DNA of 64,000 nt from Thalassovita taeanensis (GCF_900110775.1 NZ_FOEP01000006.1:124001-188000), one strand, 5' to 3'; shown: positions 8,346 through 17,757, numbered from the stretch's first letter. Translations and numbers: made by a program. The notes: generated by a model from the sequence alone, not told the origin.

Positions 8346-9098
8346 TCAGACCTGGCCACCGGCGATCTGGATCTCCTGACCGTTGACGCTTTCACAGATC
8401 GGATTGCACAGCCACATCGCGGTGGCGGCCACCTCTTCGGGCTTGATCAGGCGCTTGTGGCGGTTGGCCTGTATCATCATGTCGCGCGCCTGCTCGGCGC
8501 TGACCCCGGCCCGCGACGAAATCGCATCGGTGTTGCGCGCCACGATCGGCGTGTCGACATACCCCGGACAGATCGAGTTGAACGTATAAGGCCCACCCAT
8601 GAAATCCTCGGCAAAGGACCGGATCATCCCGATCACCCCGTGTTTCGACGCCGAATATGCCCCGGCCCCGTCCAGCCCCCGCAGCCCCGCAATCGACGAG
8701 ATCGCAATCACCCGGCCCCAATCGGTGGTCAGCATCGATTTCAGGCTTTCGCGCACGGTAAAGAAACAGCCATCCAGATTGGTCGCCATGACCTTGCGCC
8801 AGAACTCGGTGTCGGTCTTGTGCAGCTTGCGCCCCTCGGCAATGCCCGCATTGGCCACGCAGATCTGGATCGGCCCGCGCTCGGCCACAGCCGCCGCAAT
8901 CACTTCGGCCACGGCCTGATCGTCGGTCACATCCATCACGGCCGGGAACATGTTGTCGCCCGCCACCTCCTGCAGCACCTCCAACCGGCGCCCGGTGATG
9001 GTGACGTTCACGCCCTCTGCGGCCAATGCCCGCGCCACGGCCAACCCGATGCCCGTGCCACCGCCGGTGACCAAGGCGTGTTTACCCTTGAGTTCCAT
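8346..9098 (-). CDS. Short-chain dehydrogenase/reductase (3-hydroxybutyrate dehydrogenase-like)
   Basis: 250 residues from the ATG at 9098, preceded by GGAGG; the open frame extends nine codons further upstream but lacks a ribosome site there. Classical SDR features are present: the nucleotide-binding TGGGTGIG, NAG, the catalytic Ser before YSASKHG, and a C-terminal NGQEIQIAGG. Overall it resembles D-3-hydroxybutyrate dehydrogenases and related 3-oxoacyl reductases. It heads the SDR / yjbR / kynU / kynA operon. An oxidoreductase with no defined step in the kynurenine route here is unexplained; the substrate is not deducible from sequence. Confidence 0.85.
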   Translation of the reverse strand: MELKGKHALVTGGGTGIGLAVARALAAEGVNVTITGRRLEVLQEVAGDNMFPAVMDVTDDQAVAEVIAAAVAERGPIQICVANAGIAEGRKLHKTDTEFWRKVMATNLDGCFFTVRESLKSMLTTDWGRVIAISSIAGLRGLDGAGAYSASKHGVIGMIRSFAEDFMGGPYTFNSICPGYVDTPIVARNTDAISSRAGVSAEQARDMMIQANRHKRLIKPEEVAATAMWLCNPICESVNGQEIQIAGGQV

Positions 9099-9248
9099 AT
9101 CGTTTCCTCCCTTACATGGGGGCACGATACAAGCGAGCGCCGCCAGCGCAAGCCGTGCAATTTCCGCGGCGCCCGGATGATGGCGACTTTACATTGATAT
9201 TCAGTTCGGTGAATTTGATGCCATAGTGATTTATCCGGGAGGAGTACC

Positions 9249-10199
9249 ATGAGACGCATTTTCATCTGGGGCGCGCTCGTGCTGGCGGCATCGGTCGCAC
9301 AGGCCAGCGAAGACATCGCCGATCAATACCCGCAATCCGAACTCTACTCCAAACCGGTCGAGGTGATCCCCTATGTCTTCTCGGCCATCGGCGCGACGGC
9401 CCCTCCGGGGTATGACAACAGCGGCCATAACAACAACCTGTCCTTCGTGGTGACCGGCGACGGGGTCGTCGTGGTCAACGGCGGCGCCTCGGCCCGCCTC
9501 GCCAAGGCCCTGCATGACGAGATCAAGGCCGTCACCGACCAACCCGTCAAACTGGTGATCAGCGAAAACGGTCAGGGCCACGCGATCCTTGGCAATTCCT
9601 ATTGGGCCGATCAGGGCGTCGATATCCTGATGCAGACCGAGGCCGCGCACGAGGTCAAGGAAAACGGCGATTTCATCCTGCAAGGCATGCAGCGTTATAA
9701 CCGCGACAAGGCCGAAGGCACCCGGATCGTCGCCCCGACGATCACCTTCGAAGACCGCTATGACCTGACCATGGGCGATGTGACCTTTGAAATCCTCCAC
9801 CTTGGCCCGGCGCATGGCCCCGGCGATACGCAGGTCTGGATCCCGAAGTGGAGCATGATGATCGCGGGCGACATCGCGTTTCATGAACGGATGCCGCCGA
9901 TCTTTCAGGACACCTGCACCAGCTGCTGGATCGCCACATGGGAGGACAAGCTGGAACCGATCGCGCCGACCTATCTGATCCCCGGCCACGGCCATCCGAC
10001 CAATCTGGCGCAGGTCCGGCGCTATACACATGATTATCTCGTCGATTTGCGCGAAAAGATCGGCGCACATATTGACGATGGGGGCGATCTGGCCGGAGCA
10101 TACTATGTCGATCAGTCGCGCTGGGCGCATCTGGACACGTTCGAGGAACTGGCCACCAAAAACGCCGGTCGCGTGTTCGAGGAAATGGAATGGGAATGA
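9249..10199 (+). CDS. Exported metallo-beta-lactamase-fold protein with degenerate first metal motif
   Basis: 316 residues with a signal peptide (cleavage near AQASED). The MBL fold is indicated by PAHGPGD (about residue 187), the metal-bridging-type Asp in MIAGDIAFH (about 207) and PGHGHPTN (about 244). The usual HxHxDH loop is instead SENGQGHAILG (about residue 104), which keeps only the last His. The protein may bind one metal, use another geometry, or have lost hydrolase activity. A GGAGGAG ribosome site precedes the start. The downstream gene is an ICMT-like membrane methyltransferase 34 bases away, so the two are probably co-transcribed. Confidence 0.8.
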   Translation: MRRIFIWGALVLAASVAQASEDIADQYPQSELYSKPVEVIPYVFSAIGATAPPGYDNSGHNNNLSFVVTGDGVVVVNGGASARLAKALHDEIKAVTDQPVKLVISENGQGHAILGNSYWADQGVDILMQTEAAHEVKENGDFILQGMQRYNRDKAEGTRIVAPTITFEDRYDLTMGDVTFEILHLGPAHGPGDTQVWIPKWSMMIAGDIAFHERMPPIFQDTCTSCWIATWEDKLEPIAPTYLIPGHGHPTNLAQVRRYTHDYLVDLREKIGAHIDDGGDLAGAYYVDQSRWAHLDTFEELATKNAGRVFEEMEWE

Positions 10200-10233
10200 C
10201 AAAACACACCGCGCATCTTGCGGAGGGACCAAA

Positions 10234-10683
10234 ATGAAATGGCTGGATATCCCGCCGGTCTGGCTTCTGGCGGCCATCGCGCTGGCTTGGGCACAGGCGC
10301 GGTTCGTGCCGTATGGGCTGAGTTTCGGGGGCGCGTTTGCCGATTTTGTCGGTGGCGTTCTGGTTGGGGGTGGGTTGGTGCTGATGGCGTTGGCGGTCTA
10401 TGAAATGCGCCGCCATCACACCACGTTCATTCCGCACCGCGACGCCAACCAAATGGTCACAAGCGGCATCTTCAGCCGCAGCCGCAACCCGATCTATCTG
10501 GGCGATATACTGGTTTTGGCCGGGCTGATCCTGCGTATGGACGCGGTTTTGTCGCTGCCTCTGGTGCCGATCCTGCTGTGGGTTTTGGAAAAACGTTTCG
10601 TCATTCCCGAGGAAAATAGGCTGCGAATCAAATTTCGCGCGAATTTTGCGCGCTATTGTCAAAAGACACGCCGATGGATTTGA
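10234..10683 (+). CDS. ICMT/PEMT-family membrane methyltransferase
   Basis: 149 residues from an ATG with GGAGGG upstream. Four hydrophobic segments (about residues 8-28, 33-56, 90-105 and 108-122) flank the family motif SRNPIYLG and a C-terminal EKRFVIPEENRL. This is the S-adenosylmethionine-binding layout of isoprenylcysteine carboxyl methyltransferase-like proteins. Bacterial members methylate small lipids, amines or unknown substrates; no prenylated protein is expected here. It follows the MBL-fold gene in the same direction. Confidence 0.8.
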   Translation: MKWLDIPPVWLLAAIALAWAQARFVPYGLSFGGAFADFVGGVLVGGGLVLMALAVYEMRRHHTTFIPHRDANQMVTSGIFSRSRNPIYLGDILVLAGLILRMDAVLSLPLVPILLWVLEKRFVIPEENRLRIKFRANFARYCQKTRRWI

Positions 10684-10806
10684 CAGCGAGGCCTGTTCAG
10701 TGCATCTGAGGCTGGGCTTATGGCGCAATAAAGTTGCGCGAAACACGGATGACGTACTCCGAATGTATCGGAGATGTAAAAACTGTTCGAAAGGGGGACG
10801 TTTGCT

Positions 10807-12381
10807 TTGAAGATCGGAACGCCAAAGGAAGTTTTTGACGGCGAGGCGCGAGTTGCGATGACGCCGGACTCAGCTTTGCAACTGCAAAAGCTGGGCTATG
10901 AGTGTGCCATTGAAACCGGGGCCGGTGCTGCCGCCGGGTTCTCGGATGCGACCTATAAGGCCGCCGGGGTCGAGATCGTCAAGACTGCCGCCGCACTGTG
11001 GAAAGCGGCCGATGTCGTCGCCAAAGTGCGTCAGCCAAACGAAACTGAACTCAAGCGTCTGCGCGAAGGCCAGACCCTGATCAGCTTCTTCAACCCCGCC
11101 GCCAACGAGGCCGGGATGGAAGCGGCCAAATCCAAGGGTGCGACCGTGATCGCCATGGAAATGGTGCCGCGCATCAGCCGCGCCCAGAAAATGGACGCGC
11201 TGTCGTCGATGGCCAACATCGCAGGCTACCGCGCCGTGATCGAAGCAGGCAACAACTTCGGCCGCTTCTTCACCGGTCAGATCACCGCCGCCGGAAAAGT
11301 GCCCCCCGCCAAGGTTCTGGTTGTCGGCGCCGGCGTCGCGGGTCTTGCCGCGATCGGCACCGCCACCTCGCTTGGCGCGATCACCTATGCCTTCGACGTG
11401 CGTCCCGAAGTGGCCGAACAGGTCGAGTCGATGGGCGCCGAGTTCGTCTTCCTCGATTTCGAGGAAACCCAGCAGGACGGCGCCGCCACCGGCGGCTATG
11501 CCTCGGTTTCGTCGCCTGAATTCCGCGAAGCCCAGCTTGCCAAGTTCCGCGAACTGGCCCCCGAGGTCGACATCGTCATCACCACGGCGCTGATCCCCAA
11601 CCGCGAAGCCCCCGAACTGTGGACCGAAGACATGGTTGCCGCCATGAAACCCGGCTCCGTGATCGTGGACCTTGCGGCGGAAAAGGGCGGCAACTGCAAA
11701 CTGACCGTGATGGACGAGAAAATCGTGACCGAGAATGGCGTGACCATCATCGGCTACACCGATTTCCCGTCGCGCATGGCCGCACAGGCCAGCACGCTCT
11801 ATTCGACCAACATCCGCCACATGATGACCGACCTGACCCCGAACAAAGACGGGCAGGTTGTGCAGAACATGGAAGATGACGTGATCCGGGGCGCGACCGT
11901 GACCCATGACCACGCCATCACCTTCCCGCCGCCGCCCCCCAAGGTGGCCGCAATTGCCGCGCAGAAACCCAAGGAAAAAGCCAAAGAGCTGACCGCCGAG
12001 GAAAAACGCGCCGCCGAAACCGCCGCGTTCAAAGCGCAGACCAAAAGTCAGGTCACGCTTCTGGCCGTCGGTGCGATCCTGATGATGATCGTGGGCGCCT
12101 TCGCCCCCGAAAGCTTCATGTCGCACTTCACCGTGTTCGCTCTGGCCTGCTTCGTCGGCTTCCAGGTGATCTGGGGCGTGTCGCACTCGTTGCACACACC
12201 GCTGATGGCTGTGACCAACGCGATTTCCGGCATCGTCGTTCTGGGCGCCCTGTTGCAGGTCGGCTCGGGCAACTGGCTGGTGGTGGTGCTGTCCGCCGTG
12301 TCGATCCTGATTGCAACGATCAACATCGTGGGGGGCTTCATGGTCACCCGTCGCATGTTGGCCATGTTCCAGAAATCTTAA
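10807..12381 (+). CDS. pntA: NAD(P) transhydrogenase subunit alpha (starts at TTG)
   Basis: 524 residues. It starts at TTG (10807), supported by GGGGG seven bases upstream and by the canonical N-terminus [19 protein letters not shown]. Domain I binds NAD(H) ([11 protein letters not shown] near residue 175). A charged, proline-rich linker (about 370-410) precedes three or four membrane helices from residue 414. This is the unsplit PntA form, whereas many alphaproteobacteria split it. With PntB it couples proton flow across the inner membrane to hydride transfer from NADH to NADP+, supplying NADPH. pntB follows after 17 bases. The 5' leader has two inverted repeats (10723-10739 and 10757-10773). 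Confidence 0.97.
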   Translation: MKIGTPKEVFDGEARVAMTPDSALQLQKLGYECAIETGAGAAAGFSDATYKAAGVEIVKTAAALWKAADVVAKVRQPNETELKRLREGQTLISFFNPAANEAGMEAAKSKGATVIAMEMVPRISRAQKMDALSSMANIAGYRAVIEAGNNFGRFFTGQITAAGKVPPAKVLVVGAGVAGLAAIGTATSLGAITYAFDVRPEVAEQVESMGAEFVFLDFEETQQDGAATGGYASVSSPEFREAQLAKFRELAPEVDIVITTALIPNREAPELWTEDMVAAMKPGSVIVDLAAEKGGNCKLTVMDEKIVTENGVTIIGYTDFPSRMAAQASTLYSTNIRHMMTDLTPNKDGQVVQNMEDDVIRGATVTHDHAITFPPPPPKVAAIAAQKPKEKAKELTAEEKRAAETAAFKAQTKSQVTLLAVGAILMMIVGAFAPESFMSHFTVFALACFVGFQVIWGVSHSLHTPLMAVTNAISGIVVLGALLQVGSGNWLVVVLSAVSILIATINIVGGFMVTRRMLAMFQKS

Positions 12382-12398
12382 GGAAAGGGAGCAGATAA

Positions 12399-13874
12399 AT
12401 GAGCATTGGTATCGTTTCTGCCGCCTATATCGCGGCGGCTGTTCTCTTCATCCTGTCGCTGGGCGGTCTGTCCGGTCAGGAAAGCGCCAAGCGCGCGGTC
12501 TGGTACGGCATTGTCGGCATGGGTCTGGCGGTTGTCGCCACGATCTTCGGCCCGGGCATGGGCAACCTTCTGGTGGTGATCTTGATGGTCGGCGCCGGCG
12601 CCTTCATTGGCCAACTGGTGGCAAAAAAGGTCGAGATGACCGAAATGCCGCAGCTGGTCGCGGCCCTGCACAGCTTCGTCGGCCTCGCCGCCGTTCTGAT
12701 CGGCTTCAACGCGCAGTTCGAAATGTCCCGCGTTGCCGAGATCATGGCATCCGCGCCCACCTCGCTGAATGAAACCGGCCTGCTGGCCTGGCTGCACGAG
12801 CAGGGCATCGACGGCTTCGCAGGCAAGGTCGCGCATAAAACCGCGGTCGAGCTGAACATCCTCAAGGTCGAGGTGTTCCTGGGCGTCTTCATCGGCGCTG
12901 TGACCTTCACCGGTTCGATCATTGCCTTCGGGAAACTGGCCGGCAAAGTTGACGGCAAGGCCAAGAAACTGCCGGGCGGTCACATGCTGAATGCTGCTGC
13001 CGCTGCGGGCTCGCTGATCCTGCTGGTGATCTACTTCAACACCGGAGCGCTCTGGCCGCTGATCCTGATGACCCTGCTGGCCTTCTTCATCGGCTACCAC
13101 CTGATCATGGGCATCGGCGGCGCCGACATGCCTGTGGTGGTCTCGATGCTGAACAGCTACTCGGGCTGGGCGGCCGCCGCCATCGGCTTCAGCCTTGGTA
13201 ACGACCTGCTGATCGTCACCGGCGCACTGGTTGGTTCCTCGGGTGCGATCCTGTCCTACATCATGTGTAAGGCGATGAACCGCTCGTTCATCTCGGTCAT
13301 TCTGGGCGGCTTCGGCGGCACCACTGGCCCGCAGATGGAAGTCGAAGGCGAACAGATCGCCATCGACGCCGACGGCGTTGCCGCAGCACTGGACGAGGCT
13401 GACAGCATCATCATCATTCCGGGCTATGGCATGGCCGTGGCACAGGCACAGCAGTCGGTTTCCGAACTGACCAAGCGCCTGCGCGCCAAGGGCAAGAATG
13501 TCCGCTTTGCGATCCACCCGGTTGCTGGCCGTCTGCCCGGTCACATGAACGTGCTGCTGGCCGAGGCCAAAGTGCCCTACGACATCGTGATGGAGATGGA
13601 CGAGATCAACGATGACTTCCCGACAACGGACGTTGCCATCGTGATCGGGTCCAACGACATCGTGAACCCGGCGGCACAAGAAGACCCCAACAGCCCCATC
13701 GCCGGCATGCCGGTTCTGGAGTGCTGGAAGGCGAAACAGGTGTTCGTGTCGAAACGCGGTCAGGGCACCGGCTATTCCGGTATCGAAAACCCGCTGTTCT
13801 ACAAAGAGAACACCCGCATGTTCTACGGCGATGCCAAGAAGTCGCTGGACGAGCTGCTGACCAAAATCAGCTAA
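12399..13874 (+). CDS. pntB: NAD(P) transhydrogenase subunit beta
   Basis: 491 residues. The N-terminal two thirds form the multi-helix membrane domain. The C-terminal domain III binds NADP(H), with [11 protein letters not shown] (about residue 342), [18 protein letters not shown] and [10 protein letters not shown] all conserved. Together with PntA it forms the proton-translocating transhydrogenase. A ribosome site (GGAAAGGGAG) lies in the short gap after pntA. A strong terminator follows, so pntAB forms a self-contained two-gene operon. Confidence 0.97.
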   Translation: MSIGIVSAAYIAAAVLFILSLGGLSGQESAKRAVWYGIVGMGLAVVATIFGPGMGNLLVVILMVGAGAFIGQLVAKKVEMTEMPQLVAALHSFVGLAAVLIGFNAQFEMSRVAEIMASAPTSLNETGLLAWLHEQGIDGFAGKVAHKTAVELNILKVEVFLGVFIGAVTFTGSIIAFGKLAGKVDGKAKKLPGGHMLNAAAAAGSLILLVIYFNTGALWPLILMTLLAFFIGYHLIMGIGGADMPVVVSMLNSYSGWAAAAIGFSLGNDLLIVTGALVGSSGAILSYIMCKAMNRSFISVILGGFGGTTGPQMEVEGEQIAIDADGVAAALDEADSIIIIPGYGMAVAQAQQSVSELTKRLRAKGKNVRFAIHPVAGRLPGHMNVLLAEAKVPYDIVMEMDEINDDFPTTDVAIVIGSNDIVNPAAQEDPNSPIAGMPVLECWKAKQVFVSKRGQGTGYSGIENPLFYKENTRMFYGDAKKSLDELLTKIS

Positions 13875-13897
13875 GCCGGGCACATCCCGAAAAACCA

Positions 13898-13925
13898 AAG
13901 GCCACCCTCCGGGGTGGCCTTTTTC
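13898..13925 (+). terminator. Rho-independent terminator after pntAB
   Basis: AAAGGCCACCC, loop TCCG, GGGTGGCCTTTTT: a stem of about 10 bases with a T-run, 23 bases after the pntB stop. It is the clearest intrinsic terminator in the window. The flanking A-run would let it act on the opposite strand too. Confidence 0.9.
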
Positions 13926-13965
13926 GTTGCGCGCCAAGGGCGAGAAGCCCGCCAAAAAAAATCGC

Positions 13966-13996
13966 TTGAGCTGGAGTGCACTCCAGCCCCTATGCT
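13966..13996 (+). promoter_or_regulatory. MerR-type promoter/operator with 19-bp spacer
   Basis: TTGAGC (13966-13971) and TATGCT (13991-13996) are separated by 19 bases. The spacer region is filled by the perfect 16-base palindrome CTGGAGTGCACTCCAG (13971-13986). MerR-family regulators act by untwisting such over-long spacers, so this is the expected target of the MerR gene that starts 30 bases downstream. Confidence 0.85.
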
Positions 13997-14025
13997 GTCC
14001 CGACTCACCACGAAAGGGGGCAGAT

Positions 14026-14409
14026 GTGAAGATTTCCGAAGTGGCCGCGAAAACCGGCCTGACGATTGATACCCTGCGGTTCTACGAGAAAATCGGCCTG
14101 ATTACCCCACCACCGCGCGACGATGCGGGCAGGCGCAGCTATGACCCCGATATCCTGGGATGGGTGCGCTTCCTGGATCAGCTGAACGCGACTGGCATGA
14201 AACAGGCCGACCGCATCCGCTATGCCCGCCTGCGCGCCCAAGGCCCCGCCACCTATGCCGAACGCCGCCAGATGCTGGAAGACCACCGCACGGCCATCGC
14301 GGCGCAGTTGGTCCAACTGCAAGATACCCTGAAACTGATGGACCAGAAGGTCGTCCATTACCGCGCGCTCGAGGCGCAACATATTGAACCGGAGCCGACC
14401 CATGACTGA
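14026..14409 (+). CDS. MerR-family transcriptional regulator (GTG start)
   Basis: 127 residues starting at GTG (14026), placed by GGGGG upstream and by the standard MerR N-terminus [26 protein letters not shown]. The helix-turn-helix is followed by a wing (RRSYDPD) and a long dimerisation helix. The protein has no cysteine, so it does not sense metals or thiol-reactive aldehydes through Cys as CueR/NmlR-type members do. It overlaps the carboxymuconolactone decarboxylase-like gene by 8 bases and probably activates both genes from the palindromic promoter upstream. The effector is unknown. Confidence 0.9.
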   Translation: MKISEVAAKTGLTIDTLRFYEKIGLITPPPRDDAGRRSYDPDILGWVRFLDQLNATGMKQADRIRYARLRAQGPATYAERRQMLEDHRTAIAAQLVQLQDTLKLMDQKVVHYRALEAQHIEPEPTHD

Positions 14410-14782
14410 CGCATTGCAACAAGGCCGCGCCCTGCTGGCCGGAATGAACCCGACGCTGGAGCAAGCGCTTTCCGACCGCTACGATGCCGCCGTGCCCGAC
14501 ATGGCCGAAACGCTGGTGGAATGGGCCTACGGTCGCCACTATGCCCGCGATGGGCTGGACCTGAAAACCCGGCAGCTTTGCACCATCGCCGCGCTGACCG
14601 CTTTGGGCGGGCACACAGCACCACAGTTGAAGGTCAACATCGCCCATACCCGCGCCGCCGGGGCAAGCGAGCGGGAAATCCTCGAAGTGATCTGGCAAAT
14701 GGCGGTCTATGGCGGCATGCCTGCGGCGATCAACGGGCTGAACGCCGCGCTCGAGGTATTTTCCGCCCCCGAGGATGCTTGA
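14402..14782 (+). CDS. Carboxymuconolactone decarboxylase (CMD)-family protein
   Basis: 126 residues from the ATG at 14402, inside the last codons of the merR gene. The fold signature runs from [33 protein letters not shown] to [32 protein letters not shown], typical of the gamma-CMD branch. It lacks the CxxC of AhpD peroxidases. CMD proteins include true decarboxylases and many of unknown role. Pairing with a MerR regulator suggests an inducible detoxification role, which is inference. A related CMD gene occurs in the nuo operon (60080). Confidence 0.85.
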   Translation: MTDALQQGRALLAGMNPTLEQALSDRYDAAVPDMAETLVEWAYGRHYARDGLDLKTRQLCTIAALTALGGHTAPQLKVNIAHTRAAGASEREILEVIWQMAVYGGMPAAINGLNAALEVFSAPEDA

Positions 14783-14822
14783 GGCGCGGCGCGCAATGCG
14801 GCGCCGCAGCGGGGCGGTTTTC

Positions 14823-14863
14823 TGCACCTGCGATATGCATGTGATGTGCATGCTGTGTGCATG
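14823..14863 (+). repeat. Helically phased TGCA repeats, set 1
   Basis: TGCA occurs at 14823, 14836, 14847 and 14858. The last three sit in TATGCATG, TGTGCATG and TGTGCATG at exact 11-base steps. The region lies between the CMD gene and the thioesterase gene. A similar set lies at 44178-44217. It may be an array of regulator sites on one DNA face, or a small repeat element. Confidence 0.6.
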
Positions 14864-14958
14864 CCGGGTGTATCCCCGAAATCCCGTGACGTAACGGCGG
14901 ATTTGACCGCAGCGCGCGGCAGTGTTCCTCTGACGTGGGAGCATTCAGGAGGATCACC

Positions 14959-15381
14959 ATGTCGGATATGTTGGAAATGGGCCGCAAGGTTCTGGCCTCA
15001 CAACCATTCAGCACGCTGCTGGGCACCCAGCTCACGACCTTCGAGCTTGGCCACGCCGAACTGCAATTGCCCCTGCGCCCCGATCACCTGCAACAGCACG
15101 GCTTCGCCCATGGCGGTGTCGTCAGCTATCTTGCTGATAACGCTCTGACTTATGCCGGTGGCTCGGTTCTGAACAATGTGGTGACGTTGGAAATGAAGAT
15201 CAACTACACCCGCCCCGCCATCGGTGATCGCCTGATTGCCCGGGCTCAGGTCGTGTCGCACGGCAAGACACAGGCGGTCTGTCGCTGCGATGTTTTTGTG
15301 GTTGCCGAGGGTGTCGAGACCCTCTGCGCGGCGGCGCAGGGCACGATTGTACCTGTCGGCGGCGGCGCAAAAACGCTCTAA
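14959..15381 (+). CDS. PaaI-family hotdog thioesterase
   Basis: 140 residues from an ATG preceded by AGGAGGATCACC. The hotdog core is visible: QHGFAHGGVVSYLADNALTYAGG is the catalytic helix region of PaaI-type acyl-CoA thioesterases, followed by VTLEMKINYTRPA and RAQVVSHGKTQAVCRCDVF. Such enzymes hydrolyse phenylacetyl-CoA or other acyl-CoAs that build up. No phenylacetate genes are nearby, so substrate is open. It is probably transcribed alone, or with the TGCA-repeat region as its leader. Confidence 0.85.
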   Translation: MSDMLEMGRKVLASQPFSTLLGTQLTTFELGHAELQLPLRPDHLQQHGFAHGGVVSYLADNALTYAGGSVLNNVVTLEMKINYTRPAIGDRLIARAQVVSHGKTQAVCRCDVFVVAEGVETLCAAAQGTIVPVGGGAKTL

Positions 15382-15479
15382 TGTATGCCGTTGTATTCCG
15401 TCAACCTATTGGAAAATAACAAAAATATGTTTACTTTTGGGTGTCACCCTCTAGGGTGGCTGTCTATCAGGAGACTGCC

Positions 15480-16760
15480 ATGCCCCCAATCGCCGACCAT
15501 CCGCTGCGGTATGACCTTGCCAACGAACTGCACGCCCGGCCCTTTCCCGCGCTCAGCGTGCCGTGCACTGCGGTCTATCTGGCGATCAAACAGGCCGAGG
15601 ATGCGGCGGGGCGCGACCGGCAGGCGGATCTGGATCACCTGATTGCGTTGCTGGATCGCCATGGCGCGGCACATCCGCAACCGGGGGCCACGCATTATTC
15701 GGGTCGGATCGGGCGGCACCGGTTGAAGTGGGAAAGCCACACCGAATTCGTGACCTACACCGCGTTTTCCGACGCCCTCAGTGCCCGCGCGTTTGACCCT
15801 GCCGATTTCGAGGTGTTCCCGGCCGATTGGCTGGATCAGGCCCCCGGCGCACGGGTCAGCTCGGTCCTGCTGCGGGTCGAACCTTGGCCGGAAAAAGAAC
15901 AGGTTATACAACATCTTAACGACTGGTTTGTCCCCGAAAGCCTGGCTGTCAGCCGGGTTCTGGATGACGTCGCGGTGATGGCTGGCGATTTCCGGCTCGA
16001 CCCCGCCGGACACATGCGCTTTGCGGTGTTTGCGGCCCCAGATGCCGGAACCCGCCGGATTGGCCGCGTCGTACAGCGCCTGTGCGAAATTGAGACCTAT
16101 AAAAGCCTGTCGATGCTGGGGTTCGCCCGCGCGCGCCAAATGTCCGCCCGCATGGGCGCGCTGGATGGCGAACTGACCGGGCTGATGGACCGGATGAGCG
16201 ACGACAGCACTGCCGCCGAGGGCACGCTGACAGGGTTGCTGTCCACTTCGGCCGAACTGGAGCGCATGGTGGCGCGCAATTCCTTCCGCTTCGGCGCCAC
16301 TGCCGCCTATGAGGCAATCGTGCACCAGCGGATCGAGGTCATGCGCGAACAGCGGTTCGACGGGCGCCAGACCTTCAACGAATTCATGATGCGGCGCTAT
16401 GATCCGGCGATGCGCACCGTCAAGGCCACCGAACGGCGACTGGCTACCATGGCGGACCGGGCCATTCGGGCGGGGGAATTGCTGCGAACGCGGGTGGATG
16501 TGGAACGCTCGGCCCAGAATCAGAAGCTGCTGGAAAGCATGGATCAGCGGGCTGACATGCAACTGAAACTTCAAAAAACCGTCGAGGGGCTGAGCGTGGT
16601 TGCGATCAGCTATTACGCGGTATCGCTGGTGTCTTATGTGGCCTATCCCCTTGCCGGGCTGGTCGGCCTCAGCAAGGGGGAATTGACGGCGCTGGTCACT
16701 CTGCCGGTTGTCGCGGTTGTTTGGGCGTCGATCCGGCGGATTCACCGGAAGATGCACTAA
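15480..16760 (+). CDS. DUF3422 family membrane-anchored protein
   Basis: 426 residues from the ATG at 15480 (CAGGAG upstream). The N-terminus HPLRYDLANELHARPFPAL is the DUF3422 hallmark. The middle is long and helical, with probable coiled-coil around residues 290-370. Two hydrophobic segments near the C-terminus (about 375-398 and 402-418) would anchor it in the inner membrane. The function of the family is unknown. A 14-base inverted repeat (CACCCTCTAGGGTG, 15445-15458) lies 21 bases upstream of the start. The 3' end overlaps the convergent YeeE-type gene by 65 bases. Confidence 0.85.
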   Translation: MPPIADHPLRYDLANELHARPFPALSVPCTAVYLAIKQAEDAAGRDRQADLDHLIALLDRHGAAHPQPGATHYSGRIGRHRLKWESHTEFVTYTAFSDALSARAFDPADFEVFPADWLDQAPGARVSSVLLRVEPWPEKEQVIQHLNDWFVPESLAVSRVLDDVAVMAGDFRLDPAGHMRFAVFAAPDAGTRRIGRVVQRLCEIETYKSLSMLGFARARQMSARMGALDGELTGLMDRMSDDSTAAEGTLTGLLSTSAELERMVARNSFRFGATAAYEAIVHQRIEVMREQRFDGRQTFNEFMMRRYDPAMRTVKATERRLATMADRAIRAGELLRTRVDVERSAQNQKLLESMDQRADMQLKLQKTVEGLSVVAISYYAVSLVSYVAYPLAGLVGLSKGELTALVTLPVVAVVWASIRRIHRKMH

Positions 16761-17757
16761 GCACGCGCCCGGTGGCCCAGCCGCCCAGCCCGATGCTGAC
16801 GATCGCCAGAATGGCGGCGATGGACAGGGTCGGGATGCCCGACAGGCCCGCGCCCACGGTGCAGCCCCCGGCCAGAACTCCGCCAACGCCCATCAACGCG
16901 GCACCCGCAAGGTAGCGACCTGTTTGCCGTGCGTTGTCAAAGCTTTGCCATGCGAACTGCCCCCGGATCAATGCGGACAGAAGCGCGCCTGCAAACGCAC
17001 CCCCCATCAACCCGGTGCCGAAATTCGCCGGGATCGAGCTGGACGCGATTGTCCAGAACAGCGTGTCGGCGGCGGGCGAGGTGAAGGACAGGCTTTCCAG
17101 TGCCACGGGATCAAAGTCGTCCAGCAGGATGAACCCGGTCCCAACCCACGCCAGCGGCACCAGCGCGCCCAACAGGGCTGCAAGAACCAGCATACCGGGC
17201 CGATTGCCTGACCGCAGCGCAAAGGCGAGCGCTGCGGCTGCGATCACAACGGCCCAGATCAGGGCCGAGCCGGGCAGGGCGGCGTTTTCCAGTGGTACAG
17301 TCACCGCGCCCAATGCGGTGCGTACGGGGGCTAAAACGCCCTTGAGCGTCGCATGTGCCACCACGGCGAAGACCACCAGCACCAATGCGGCACGCAGGTT
17401 GCCGCTGCCGGTCAGCACCGTCAGCCGCGACACGCAGCCCCGTGTCAGCACCATGCCCGCGCCAAACAGCAGCCCGCCAACGACAATGGCCAGGATTGGC
17501 AGATCCGCCACCATGAAGCGGTGATCTGCGAAGCTGATCAAATCATAGGACACGGCGGCCTGTGTGCCCAGAACCGCAACGGCCAGCGCAGTCAGCCAGA
17601 CACCCGCTGCCGCGCGACGATCCTCGCCGACGATGGCACGGCGAAAGCAGAAGCGGGTGATCTGCGCGAGCACACCAAAGGCCAGGCCGATGGCAAGTGC
17701 TGCGTAGACTGCTGCTTGCGGTGCGGTCAGGTTCTCAAAACCGAAGGATTCAAACAT
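16696..17757 (-). CDS. YeeE/YedE-family sulfur-compound transporter
   Basis: 353 residues starting MFESFGFENL at 17757; an in-frame start 69 bases upstream is unlikely because it would overlap a palindromic site. It is almost wholly membrane-spanning, with inverted-repeat halves. Three conserved cysteines match those used by TsuA/YeeE thiosulfate channels: TRFCFRR, TRGCVSRL and AGGCTVGAGLSG. The likely role is import of thiosulfate or a related sulfur species for cysteine or sulfur metabolism. No TusA-like (yeeD) gene is adjacent. The last codons overlap the convergent DUF3422 gene by 65 bases. Confidence 0.85.
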   Translation of the reverse strand: MFESFGFENLTAPQAAVYAALAIGLAFGVLAQITRFCFRRAIVGEDRRAAAGVWLTALAVAVLGTQAAVSYDLISFADHRFMVADLPILAIVVGGLLFGAGMVLTRGCVSRLTVLTGSGNLRAALVLVVFAVVAHATLKGVLAPVRTALGAVTVPLENAALPGSALIWAVVIAAAALAFALRSGNRPGMLVLAALLGALVPLAWVGTGFILLDDFDPVALESLSFTSPAADTLFWTIASSSIPANFGTGLMGGAFAGALLSALIRGQFAWQSFDNARQTGRYLAGAALMGVGGVLAGGCTVGAGLSGIPTLSIAAILAIVSIGLGGWATGRVLSASSGESAGSTPKQPRQPAE

